Of a stretch of DNA of 64,000 bases, positions 1 through 13,400 are shown in pieces (within the stretch, counting starts at the first letter, position 1; each line of letters starts with the position of its first letter). The DNA is from Macrosoma leucophasiata. Taxonomy: Eukaryota; Arthropoda; Insecta; Lepidoptera; Hedylidae. The notes beneath the pieces are model-generated. The model saw only the letters and a program-made list of their open reading frames with translations, ran no database searches and was not told the origin of the DNA. The DNA lies in NCBI GenBank assembly GCA_036365455.1, contig JAWQUS010000008.1:10523501-10587500 (forward strand), given 5' to 3'. The translations under genes and the position numbers were made by a program.

Positions 1-333
1 ATATCACCAGTGTAATTTAGTTACTTTGTATTATGACTTAAACATCTCTTTGGATTTGCTACAAAGGGAAGTCGGTGTTAAACCTAAAACTGATTAGAGC
101 AAATCGAGGGAGTAACAGACATCGTCTTCATCGGAAATATAAAATATTCTTTATATCAAGTGAGAACTGTGATTCTATGACGCATCACGCTCTGCCGGCA
201 ATAGTGGCACATGAGTGGCGCACAAAATTTATGTAAAAAATATGTGTGTCTACTTTCGTTTAAAGACTAGGTTGTTAAATGTGTTAAAGAAAATATATTC
301 TCATAAATGTATCTTTTATCAGTATTTCTACAG
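1..333 (+). other. LanA intron upstream of first exon in window
   Basis: Noncoding AT-rich sequence ending in a normal acceptor (ttctacag) at 333. An open frame beginning at 215 continues into exon 1, but the part before 334 has no laminin similarity and is intronic. I see no repeat or other signal here. Confidence 0.7.
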
Positions 334-3300
334 TATCAAAGACATCAGTATCGGCGGACGTTGCATGTGTAACGGCCACGCGGATACATGCGACCCCGCG
401 GACCCCGAGAGTGAGACCAACATCCTGGTGTGTCGCTGTCAACACAACACTTGCGGCCCGCAATGCGCGACCTGCTGTCCCGGCTTCGAACAGAAGAAAT
501 GGAGAATATCGCAAAACTGGAACCGCTTTGCTTGCGAACGTTAGTTATAGGCTTCTGCATAATCTATGTTTCTTTGGTCTATATTCGACAATTGGACATC
601 AATAGCGCCGAAATGCGTCGAAATCAAACATTTGAATTTGGCACAATACCGTTTAGAATACACAGAATACGCAATTCAAATCTGACATAGAAGTTTATTG
701 CTTAGCAACCGCAATATACACACAAACAAGCAATAAATTATTTTTCTTTTGTTGCTGCAATGAAACTCATATATGCCAGCTTTTGTTGATATTATAGAAA
801 GCAGTGCAGTATCTATGTAGCAGGCAGCGAAAAAAAATCCAGCAAAAATAATTTATGCAAATAATAAGTATATTCCAATAGCAAAAAAATTTATACTGAT
901 TTCTGTTATTTTCATATCGCAGCGTGCAATTGCCACAATCACACAACAGAGTGCACGTACGACCCCGAAATCGATGAGAAGCATCTTTCATTGGACATTC
1001 ACGGACGATACGAGGGTGGTGGTGTCTGCCAAAACTGCCAGCATAACACTGAAGGCATCAACTGTGACAAGTGCAAACCCACGTACTACCGACCTTACGG
1101 TAAACGATGGGATGAGATCGATGTTTGTCAACGTAAGTATTTGTTTTAACGGGTCCTTATTAATAGATAAATCTCCGTCACAACACGGCATTAAGATCCC
1201 GTTTAGTGTGAAAAAACGTGATCTTAAGATAATAAAAATAAAATAACTCTACAGAATATACATACATAAACTCACAGAAATTATAGTCTCTTCCGCTAAT
1301 CCACTTAACTGGCCTCGGTAGCCTAGTGGTAGCAGGCCACTGCTACTACGCTGAGGTCCTGTGTTTGATTCCCGGGTAGGGGGTTATCAGAGATAATGGT
1401 GTAAAGTCCTTTATTTCTGGTCCCATTGGGATTTTTCCATTTTCTGGAAATTTCCCAGTACCTCGAAGTTTGGTAATGTGCCCGGAGATGTCAACAGGCT
1501 CGCCACCTGTTACATGGGCCAAAACGTAACCGGCGAATCGTGGGTGTTTCCATGTATGCTTGAATGCATGCATTTTTCTCTGCCTTCGGAGATTACAGGC
1601 GTGAAGTTACGTTTTAAATAAAATTATTTTAGCATGCAACTGCAACCTGCACTATTCGACGGGCAACTGCGCTGAGGAGACGGGCCGATGCGAGTGTCGC
1701 AAGGAATTCAACCCTCCCAACTGCGACTCATGCGCCTATGGTTACTTCGACTACCCCAATTGTAAGCCCTGCACTTGCAATCTCAACGGCACTGAAGGAC
1801 AACACTGCACGCCTACCGATGGCATGGTTAGTATGAGCACTGTCACTTATCACTCATCCATACTTTTATTGCTATTGTTATTCTATCAAACATGCTGTTT
1901 TCTCGGAAGAGTAACAGGAATTATCCATTCTTATTCAATACATACCCCGCAATCGAGATTTTTTGATTTCGATTAATATTGCTGGGGAACCACGTGCGAA
2001 CGAAAATATAAGTTAGAATGTATTTCAAGTGGATCCTACTTATTTGTATTTACTTTTACCTACTCCTTCGGAAACATACGGTATAGAAGTGGGTATGTCG
2101 TATTGTTTATTATACCCACCTATCATAGCTCTATTAGCATAAGTAATGGATTTTCCGAAAAAGGATTCATTGTAAAATTCCTTTACAGTGTCCGTGTAAA
2201 TACAACTACGCTGGGAAATCATGCGAAATGTGCGAAGATGGATACTATTCTCCAGAATGCAAAAGTAAGTACTTACGTCTTTAATAAAGTATACAAGCTC
2301 TGAAAAGAGAAATAGGGATCAGAATAACATAAACTATAGAATATAGCGTCATTAGAGACTACAACTAACTCATCGACACTAAAGCATGTTATATATGGGT
2401 ATCTGGCGCTTCATACTCTTTGCTTACCCCGTAAGGGACCTGGCGTGAAGATATATACATACATGCCTACATAAATAAACTTTAAAAATAATCGGCAGCC
2501 GACCATAAAACCACCTCTTTTTAAGGAGGTTCTCAATTCGTCCGGATCTTTTTTTAAAATCGATTACTACCATCAGATTCCAGAAATACACGAGGTTAAA
2601 AAACTAAAACGTGATTATTTGAACGCGCTTATCTCTAAAACACTCACCATCTTTAGAGCATAAGGCTGTTTCGAGATAAGCCCTAGATATGCGAGAAATT
2701 AAAAGAAACTTTCATAATTACAGACTTGAGTGGATGACGATATGTCCCATTTTCTGATATTTTTCTGTTCCCTGCATATAAATATTATTATACTTACTAA
2801 ATTAAAAAAGCTGCTTTAAAAAACACTAAAAGACGAAAGCGGTATGTACACTTATATTTTAATCAATGCCCAATGAATGCGATTTCGTACATGTGGGGCT
2901 TTATGTTTATGAAAATGTATGCCAAAAAGTAAATTTTTACATTTTTAGAGTGGAAGACGGGGAAGACCCCGTCAAAAACATTTTCATATAAAATAGATAA
3001 AAATCTATAAAACAGAACAGGTAGAGCCCCAGATACATTCCTATGACTTTGCACCGTACTTCAGTGAATAATGGTGATGTGCGCTGAACATCATCAGCTC
3101 CCATATGAAAACAATCCAAAAAAAAAAAACGAAATCGTTGGCATTAATATTTACATTACAATCCAAAAATCAACTGCAATAATGTATATAATTATGTAAC
3201 AGATTGCGAGTGCAACTCGGTGGGTTCGGTGTCGCACGTTTGTGACAAAGTGAGCGGCAACTGCACGTGTAAGAGCAAGTACAGCGGCCGCACGTGCAAT

Positions 3301-6300
3301 CAATGTGAGGCCGGCTACTACAACTACCCTACATGCAAACGTAAGAGCTTTTCTACAAGGATACTTTTTTATATTTATAATGGCATTGCTGTTACGCATA
3401 TTGCCAGTTTCAAGTAAAACGATATTTTGTATTCGTCATAAGCAGCGTAAAAGTCAGAGTCAGTCGGTCAATTATCAGTCAGTCAGGCAGAGTCACAGTC
3501 AGTAATCCGAGTAAAGCGATGGCTACTTTAATAGAACATTTACAGTGAAGTTTAGGAGGCAATCTGAAAAAAACCTCACGGACCTGACCAGTCTGGAAGG
3601 TTGGTAGTTAATAGTTACTACTTATGAGCATAGATTTAAAGAAAATGTCTAATACAAAATCGACTTTCAGCAGGATTCTTTGTTTTGTTAGGTTAATGGA
3701 TGATGTGCAAAGTTAACACTAAAACCAAAGATTGACCTTAGTTTTCTAACTTCAGGCGGTTCCATTTCTGGGTGAGGGAGAAAATGTTTTATGTGTCTTT
3801 TCCGTTAACGAACTTTTGCCAGTGGCATTTACGGATTTACCTTTTACAGGAGATTGTGAACAATAGGTGGGCAGCATTAGAGAGAGAGAGCCTATGCATG
3901 TTCAGTGAATACAATAGATACATTTAATAGAATGTCTTTTTAGCACCTTCTTTAAGAAGTTTATGTCTCATGGATTAATCATTTATTGAATGCATCGTTC
4001 ATAAACATATGTATGACTGCCACACAGACTGTAACTGCGATACAAGCGGCACTCAGGCTAGCATTTGCGACGATGTGACGGGAGAGTGCATCTGCAAGGC
4101 TGGATTTGGTGGCGCTCGCTGCGACCAATGCATCTCAGGGTGAGAACGACATAGTAATTAAATTATCTTTATTATTTAATTAGACCCCACAGCTCTACAT
4201 AATCAAGTTTAATAGTGTGATCGACACAGTCATACACTGATAATAGAGCTCCAGTGCAAGTCCCGTGATAAAAATAGCGCCACTGTAATCGCTAATCCGC
4301 ATGCCGAGCTTTCTGGCATATGGCACATTCTCCCCTAATAACACACAGCACTATTTTGAGCATCTCTTCGGAAGGCTTTTGTCCAGCAGTGGACGACTTT
4401 CGACTGAAGTCATGACGTGTGTGAAGTGTGATGACTTAATGACAGAATAAAGTATAACAATTCTCAATAGTATTTGTTTACAGTCCGTAATAACTGATCA
4501 TGTATATCTCAAATTTGACTGTCATTGTTAGATACTACATGGAAGTGCGAGGTCGGGAACGCTCCTGCGTGCCTTGCAACTGCTCTCCCACTGGCTCCAC
4601 CTCTACCAGTTGTTCGGCCGACGGGAAGTGCAATTGCCTCGTCAACTTCGGTGGAAAGCAGTGCGATCAATGCTCTCCTGGGTACTATAAACATCCTGAA
4701 TGTTTGCGTAAGTATATTTAATCTCGCAGTTTTTTTACGTACCAGTGTTTCGATTTATCTCAGTTGTGGCATTAGAAAGACACAACTTCTACTCGGCTCG
4801 GGTCTTCTTTTCTAACTGTGGTATTCCTATGGCATTCACTAAACTGATCCAAATTATTTAAATATTTATATTCATATATTCATTTTTACGAGATTTTTAA
4901 GCTATTATCAATAGTTTATTATTATTATCTCATTTAACATGTTGAACAATTTGAGAGATGCTTAAAAAGTTGCTTTTTGAATCAACTATAGGGGTCTAGA
5001 AATTCATTAGATCCCAGATACAACACGATTTCAGGTTTGAAAACCTTATCAATAAAATTAAATATTATCATCGCAACGAGTGTTTTTTTTTTAGTATTTA
5101 TTTATACTTTTTGTAATAAAGTATTTTTTGGGATCCAGCCTTATTATAATGCTGGACTCCAAGAAATGCTTCGTCACTGAATAAGATTTGTCACTTTTAA
5201 ACAATTGCATTGATTTTTTTTTATAATTACCGATACACAAATGTAAGATTATTGAAATTTCTATAGCTTGCAACTGCGACGAGTCCGGCACTATAGGTTC
5301 AACTTGCGACGATAACGGCCAGTGCCACTGCAAGACCAACTTCGATGGCGCGAAGTGCGACAAGTGCAAAGAGCAATTCTACAACTACCCTGCGTGTGAA
5401 GAATGTAATTGCGATCCTAGAGGTGTCATCGCTTCCTTTGCTGGTAAGAGAAAAATCGAAACAATACAATAGGTATTATATTTATATATGGAGAACTATA
5501 TTTTGGCCTACAAACTACGCCACTGCTGTGGTTCATAATTTCAGAATTGAGTTCATTGTCGCTCCAGCCGAAAGACATTTACTGCTGGACAAAGCCTTCC
5601 CCAAATAGCCCACTAGTGTTGTGCGGGATTAGGGGAGAATATGCCATAGTCGCCAAGCCTGGAAGGCGGATTGGTGATCACAGTAGCGGTAATTTTTTCG
5701 CGGGACGCTGTTGCCCATCCCGCGTTTTTTTTACTATCGCCCTATTGAAATGATTTAACCGCCATTGTTCGCTTGACTAACTGCACTAATGGAAGAATTA
5801 TCTTCCCGTAGAATAAAATTCTTCCGCTAGTGGGCGGTAGGGTCGTCACGACCCAACGCCAGGAACCACTAGCTTTTAATTATTTTTGAGGTGATGCCGT
5901 ATTAAATTTGCTTTCATATGAAAGGCAATCGAAATGATTGATGATAAATCGGAGAATACGATCTGGTGGTAATATCTCTCTACTTATCATCAATATCTTA
6001 AATTTCATTACACGACTCACTTAGATAATTAATCAAACAAACAATTGGCTATGTTGGGTTAGATTTTTTCATGTAACACATTAAAGCGGGCAGCGCCGCC
6101 ATTTTGAGTTGCCTGCATTACATACTACGCTCAAAGTGAATATTATACGTTAGGTATATAGAGAATATTATACGCCAATTCTTGCTTTATATGACTGTTT
6201 TAGTATATTAAACATATACCTACGGTGTTCACAATTAATAAGATCCATCCAATTGTCAGGTTGCGGATCAGTTCCTGCTGGGGAGTTGTGTCAATGCAAG

Positions 6301-7437
6301 GACCGCGTACAAGGACGTATATGTAACGACTGCAAACCGCTCTTCTGGAATCTGCAGGATTACAACCCATACGGTTGTGAAGGTAATAAGTTTTGTACAC
6401 ACGAATGGAAGGCGTGGAGGTTTTAATTAGATATAGGTACATTTGTAATTTCTACCAAAAGAGAGTATGGAACATTTTGTTGATACCCAATTTTATTATG
6501 AAGTATTTTTGGGGCATTATTTATTTTGTTTTTGTTTACTCTGACATACCTATTAATCAACGTATCAGTTGTTATTCGCTTTAATTTTATATTTTGTAAT
6601 TTGACCTATAACAAGCAAATTCTATTATTTCCAAGTGATTAAATAAATTTTTGAGTTTGAGTTTGGCCCCTAATATAATGTTTTGTGTGCAGAATGCAAG
6701 TGCTTCTTGGCCGGCACACTGGGCGGGTTGGGTGCGTGTAACACGCGCAGCGGACAGTGCACCTGTAAGATGCACGTCGGCGAGCGCCAGTGCGACCAGT
6801 GTCGCGACGGCTTCTACCGCCTACAGTCGCACGACGTCTTCGGATGTACCGGTAAGATACATACACGATTGAAAATTCTTAGCAATTTATAATCGGATAA
6901 TTCTTCAATGCATTCCTATGTTATTCTTAACATCATTTCGCAAAAAGAGACAAATATGAATGCGGAAAATCTAAGCGGTCTTTTTATTTTGCAGCCTTTT
7001 TAATACCTTTTGTTTCCTTTATACTAAAATGTTAACTAGCGTTTATAACTGTATAAGATTTTTTCTGCATTTTTCCGTAATTACAGCAAATCTTAAACAA
7101 TAAAGGCATCCGAAAACTTTGAAACTGGCAACTGACATTAATTTTGAATATTGATTTTAACATCAACATTTTCACCTTTTTAGCCTGCGACTGCGACATC
7201 GGCGGTTCTATAGACAACAACTGTAACAAGGTGACAGGACAGTGTCGATGCCACTCGAGAGTGGAAGGGCGCCGCTGCGATAGACCCATACGGGCTCACT
7301 ACTTCCCCACTCTCCACCAATTCCAATACGAAGTGGAAGAGGGCCTGACCCAATCCGGTCCCGTCAGATACAGGAACTCCGAGGAAGTTTTCCCTGGTTA
7401 CTCGTGGAAAGGATACGTCGTCTTTTCTTCCCTACAG
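334..7437 (+). CDS. LanA: LanA exons 1-11: end of LN domain and N-terminal LE array
   Basis: Exons 334-539, 923-1132, 1633-1826, 2189-2264, 3203-3340, 4028-4139, 4532-4707, 5267-5443, 6260-6382, 6693-6851, 7184-7437. Exon 1 starts within the last residues of LN (DISIGG) and runs straight into the first EGF-like LE module. About ten complete eight-cysteine LE modules follow (window residues about 8-525), each with the C-x-C ... C-x2-C spacing and a terminal GYY/GFY-type loop. Exon 11 begins an eleventh LE that is cut off after the RRCDRP motif and passes into domain IV''. Most introns here are in phase 1, so modules tend to end at exon borders. In the family the LN/LE arm mediates laminin polymerisation and forms a stiff rod. 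Confidence 0.92.
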
Positions 7438-10400
7438 GTTGGTATCTACTTGTCACTTAAATATTTACTAGAAGTAAATAAAATATTAATCATTTCCGGG
7501 CATAGAGCAACACGGGCCACCAGCCGCGGCGGACCGGAGGAGTAGCCATATGCAGGCTTTCCCCTCTGTAAAGGTACAAGCACAAGTGACCCTATTCCTG
7601 TCGCAGAGATGATTTAATGTGTGCGTGAAATTGTTTATGTATTTTGTTTAAGTCAAGGTGTGAGTTTCGTAGTAATAGACGATTTTCGTTGTGGGTGTGT
7701 GTGTGTCGCACAAATTTCCTGCCAAAAAAAAGGACTAGACTGTTTTGCATCGGTAAACGCTACATCTCCTCCCTCTCGGTCGGCCGATTACCCGTGTTGC
7801 TCTATATTTCCGGGCAAAAACGAGTTCAATTATGGTTATGCCTAAAAAAATGTTTTAATTTCAGAATGAAGTTATTAATGTTGTCCACATTACAAAATCG
7901 TCACTGTACCGCATGGTTCTCAAGTATGCAAATCCATTACGTGATCCAATTACTGCCACAATCATCATCACTCCTGAAAGTGTCGTCGATACTCAACAAA
8001 GGTATCAAACATGTTATAAAATTGAATTTAAATTGTAGAATAAGCCGATGGAAACAGTTTTTTGACATCTACTTCTTAACCCATTCCCGGACAGTATAAA
8101 AAGTTGTAATAGTATAAATTGTTACAACGTCTGTAAACATTTACTGTCCGTGAAAATGTTAATACATAGATACAATAAATAAAGGCGGATTTATATTTAT
8201 CTGACGTGACGTGTCGTGACGCGTCAGATCGATATCGGTTTCCCTGGGTTGCACCACGATATTTGTTAAAATTAAAGTTATTGTAACATTTCACATCCTT
8301 CTCTAACTTTAACAGATTGCTTTCACACTAGTAGGTAATGCGTAATGTGTTGTGATTTGTGATGGCTTCTGTTCTGTAGCATCAGAAACGATCCCGTTTG
8401 AATCAGAGCGGAGGAGCGGGGGAACGGCGACGTCAGAAACTCGCCTGTGTTGTGTTATGACGCGTCAGAATCGGATAACTTATGGGAGATCGTTGAAAAT
8501 GTATCACCTTTTTTAGGGCTGCGGTTGTATTGATTCAAAATATCGTCAGAAGACGTCAGAACACGACATATAAATGTAAAAACTAGCCATCACATCAGGA
8601 CACGACACACGACGTCACGTCAGACAAATATAAATCCGCCTTAAATGTCTAACCACAACTTGCAGAAGAAGCAAAGAAAGTGTATTAGGACCGGGATATC
8701 TGGCGATGTCTGCCTACCCCGTGAAGTGGCGTGAAGATACATACATACAACTTGTATTATTACATATTCTTTGTTACAATGCTAATTTAACTGATGACGA
8801 TGAAAACACCTTTCAAAAATTACATAAAGAGAATTTTTGAAGGTTTTTAAAGACAATTCACTTTAGACGAATCTCTGAACATTATGGTGGCATGATAACA
8901 GCTGTATTTCTTGCAACTTTTTTCATAGATTCAATGTATACCTAAGACCAACTATACAGCCGCAGCTGATCACAGTTGTATTAGAAAAAGGAAATGCACC
9001 CGCACCGTTTGTAATGAACGCAGGCAATTGGACAGTCACTATCAAAACTACAAAGGAAGTGATGGTTGTAAGTTATAAAATTTTAATTTTTTCTTTTGAA
9101 TTATTACATCTATATATTAATATTCCACTAAAACGATGATTTAATTATGTTGTTCAAATAAAATTGTGTAATCTTCTAGGACTACTTCGTGCTGATACCT
9201 GAAGCATACTATGAAGCAACAGTGTTGACCAAGTTAGTGGATAAACCATGCATTATCGGTGATGACAAATTGTGCCGTCATTTCGCATATCCAAGCCTTG
9301 CCGGACGTCCCTCTACTGATATAACAGGGCTGGTTTCTATAGTCGATCAATATGTTGACGACGCTGAGGTATGTTAAATCTAGAAAACATATCCTTTTTA
9401 AAACAATATACCTAAAAAAAAATTATGTTAAATAAATTAATTGTTCTTTTGCAGCAACTTAAAGAATACAACGCTGGAGTCAACGATATTCCAATTTTGA
9501 GTAAAGAACAAGACGAATTACAGTACGACATGAAAATCGATCCACCGGGACCTTACGTACTATTGATAGAATATGTTACACCGATCAACAGAAGTGCTCT
9601 TGAACTATCCAGCACTGATTCTGAACCTTACAATGGCACATACCAGTTATCACCAAAGGGTATAGTCATCGCTCGTTTCAAGTCTGGTGACGGGCCGGAA
9701 TATAACGCTATCGCAAATCTGAACGATTGTCCGTACACTTCGGCTTGCAGACAAGTTATAGTTGATGACCTGTCCAAGATTTACACCGTTAACGTATTGG
9801 AAGCCAACAATGTTATTTACTTAAACGTAAGTAGACAAAAGCATAATATTTCATTAAAAGCAACATTAAAAATGATATCACAATAATACAATTTTTTTCC
9901 CTAACCTCCTGACTTTAGGGTGATTACGGCACACTGGCTGGTATAAAATCAGTCGTGGCAATCCCGGAATCAGAATGGCATCTTGATTATATCACACCTC
10001 GACCTTACTGCTTGAGACGAGACGGGAAATGCAGTCCTGCCGTATTCTCTACCGCTGTAGACTCGAAAAAGGTAACTCGTTCATGAAATATCTACCTTGA
10101 TGGCGCCGCCATATGACACAATTATTAATAAACTAGGTTTTTTGTAGCTTTTTTTTATATTGATCTATTTTTTTTTGTTGTTTAAGATGCTTCTTTCTCT
10201 TTTTTTATTTTGTATAATTGATTTTTTTCATAAAAACACTGTTCTTTTGTGTCTTGGGCCCTGCTCCGAATAACAGTTTTTTTCTTTCTTTCAAATATTA
10301 ATTATTGTCAATAAGACTTAGAAGAATTCAAAACTTGAAGAATAGGCATTTCTCTAATTCAATGATAACTGTTTCATTCCTCGGTTAATTTACAACCCAC

Positions 10401-13400
10401 ACTGGATTTGTGTCAAAGTACCTATATGATGATGTTGATGACAGTTTTTATTCTCGTTTTGAACTTTATAGGTGGAAATAGAGTCTGGTTCAGGTGGAAA
10501 TCGTGAGATCCGACCGCCTATTCTGGATAACTCCACTGTGGTAGTTTATCTCTCACCCGAATCGCAGCCAGTGAAAATCGAGGGTAAAGTGCCAGCTCCG
10601 GGAGACTACATATTTGTTGTTCATTATTATCAACCGGATCATCCTGGTAAGATATTCTGTGACAGCATTTTTAAAAAAGGTCATATGTTCCACTTTTATA
10701 ATATTCTCTTGGATTTAAAAAACATTTTTCGATGATTTAAAAATATTAACCTGTCGTAAAAACTTTAATAAAGTCGGCTGGCTACTACTATACGTAAGAT
10801 AGAACATTTTAATTCCGCAGTAGTAAAAATAAACTATTACTAATACTTGATTTTCTCTAGATAACATCACACTATTATCTCACGTTACGCGTACTTTCAC
10901 AAAAATATGATCACATTTAATTTTTTTATGTCATGAAGTGGGAAAACAAGCATACAGTTTACATTGATGTACTGTGAGTGTTAGCGTATTTTATTTTATT
11001 TATTTATTGATGGTAAGTAATACTGTAACTTATAGCAAAAAATATCTACATGAAACCAGAGATTTCAATGAAGATACGTTGCCACTCCTGAGACCTATGG
11101 TGTTATGCTTCTGTGCCGGAAATTACCGGGCCGTGAATCCGTTTTTTTTTTTTTACTTCCAGAGAGTAGCATAGATATATCATTGAATACCGACGGACAA
11201 CAATATGAGGCGGTGATGTCAGTAGAACATTGCCCTTCCAACTCGGGTTGCAGAGCCCTTTTGAAACAAGTGGACGGTAACAAACAATTCTCTGTCAATG
11301 AGAACTTTACACTGTTGTTCAAGGTAAAATATATTCTTACGTAATCTGCAGTTGATCTTATTTTTAGATAATTTACCTTCAGAGAGAATTACCAAAAATT
11401 TTTATCAGATATGATTCAGTCGACATAAAACGTATAAACAAGTCGATCCTCGACAGATTAAATATTTTTTTAACAAAAAGCTATCGCAAATATATGTCCA
11501 AATATATCAAAACGTAATATTATAAGAGAACAACTGTTCAACAAAAAGTTTTCATTTTCAGGGAAACACAAGTCGAGGCATGTGGCTCGACTACGTCCTA
11601 ATTATAGCAAAACCGGATTATGTAGACACAGCTCTGAAAGAAGCCAACATGTTAGATTACACGCGACAATTCATAGAGAAATGCGCTTGGAATCATTATT
11701 ATATTGGTTCTAACGAAACTGGTAAGAAAAAAAAAAGATCCGGACGAATTGAGAACCTCCTCCTTTTTTCGAAGTCGGTTAAAAAGTTGAAATAATTAAT
11801 AAATGAAAACAATATGGCATCAATTCGTTTGAGTTCTAACACAATTATGCCTGTAATTATCACTGAATTCTCGCTTTAAACATATGAAAGCGAGAATTCA
11901 GTGATAATTACCGGCAGTAACAGGTTGGTTAATTCACAAATATTTTAATTAAACAAAAATTTCAGGGTTTTGCCGTGATGCTATGTTCTCAATCACTGCT
12001 GAATACAACAGCGGTGCTCTCGGATGTTTCTGTGACTTTATGGGCTCTACGGAACTAGAATGCAGCACGTTTGGTGGACAGTGTCCGTGCAAGGAAAATG
12101 TGATAGGCAGGACTTGTAGTGCATGTAGAACTGGCTTCTACGGTTTCCCCAACTGCAGACCTTGTCATTGCCCGTCAACTGCTATCTGTGATGACAACGG
12201 TAATATATAAAGAATTGCAAAATTATATTTGGAAATTGATAGGTTTATATAGTTACAGTGGGACAGATGATTTTTAATTATTAACATTTGTCATACATTT
12301 CAGTTTTTTTCTCTATTAACATATTATGAGTTATACCTGAATATCTGAATGTGTAACTACACAAACAGTGAAGTTGTTCTTTCGGAATATATCAAACATA
12401 ATAATAACTTTATTGATCAGTTTTATCTTAAAAATAATTACCTACACGATTGAAAATTACTTATCGTAAATTTCTTCAAGTAAATATTTAATCTACTTAG
12501 TTACCTTTTTTCATAGGATGAATATTCCTATTATAATAATAGTGTAATTTAGCCAAAGATAAGCAATATTTGTGGTTCTAGAATAATTACAAACAAAATT
12601 GTGCGTATCGATCACACTAGTAAAAAAACATGTATCTATGCAATTCACACGTGGTAGAAGTGAAACCTTCAAAAATTTTCACAAAAGACACTGTCTAATG
12701 CTTCAAATCTCATTCTCTCACACATTAAATCTTATGAATTTATATGTCTGTCTCTTTTTACTGCGTGCTTCCTATCTCAATGTCTCCCCATTAAATCTTA
12801 TGAATTTATGTTTCTGTCTCTCTTTACTGTTGCTTTTTCGTTTCATCAACTTTCAAATCACAACGATGCTAAAGAAGTTTTAATTTCAAATATATCATCA
12901 TCAATAAAACATTCGTAGGCCTCTGTATCTGCCCCAAAAACGTGGAGGGAGAAAATTGTGACCGCTGCAAACCTTACACTTTCAACTTCGACGTGCAGCG
13001 TGGTTGTGACGACTGCAACTGTAACCCGCTCGGTGTTGTTGGCAATCAACTGCAATGTGAGGCCGATAGCGGAAACTGCGCGTGAGTGGAAAATATATTT
13101 TATTTTGAACTACAATACAAAATAACGCCTAAGGCATCGATGCTACAGCACACAGCAAGAAATATTGCACATCGCCCTACGAAAGAGACAATCGACTAGA
13201 TAAAGTACCTATATTTTTTTGCAATGAACACATAGAAGCTGGAGTGATCGTGAAAATTTCTTTTTTTTTTCAGTTGTAAAGAAAACATAATTGGTCGTGT
13301 TTGTGATCATTGCGTACCTGGACATTACGCTTTCCCTGAGTGTTTGCCCTGTACTTGCGACCTCGACGGCACCACCGACGATGTTTGCGATCAGAACACT

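Noticed and set aside
3430..3510. CRISPR-like short repeats (cagtcagtcag words)
   Set aside because: Simple-sequence cagt repetition in an intron of a eukaryotic gene; no spaced direct repeats.
7621..8099. Overlapping 74- and 151-codon frames
   Set aside because: They span a MITE and LanA exon 12 in other frames; no motif or codon pattern supports them.
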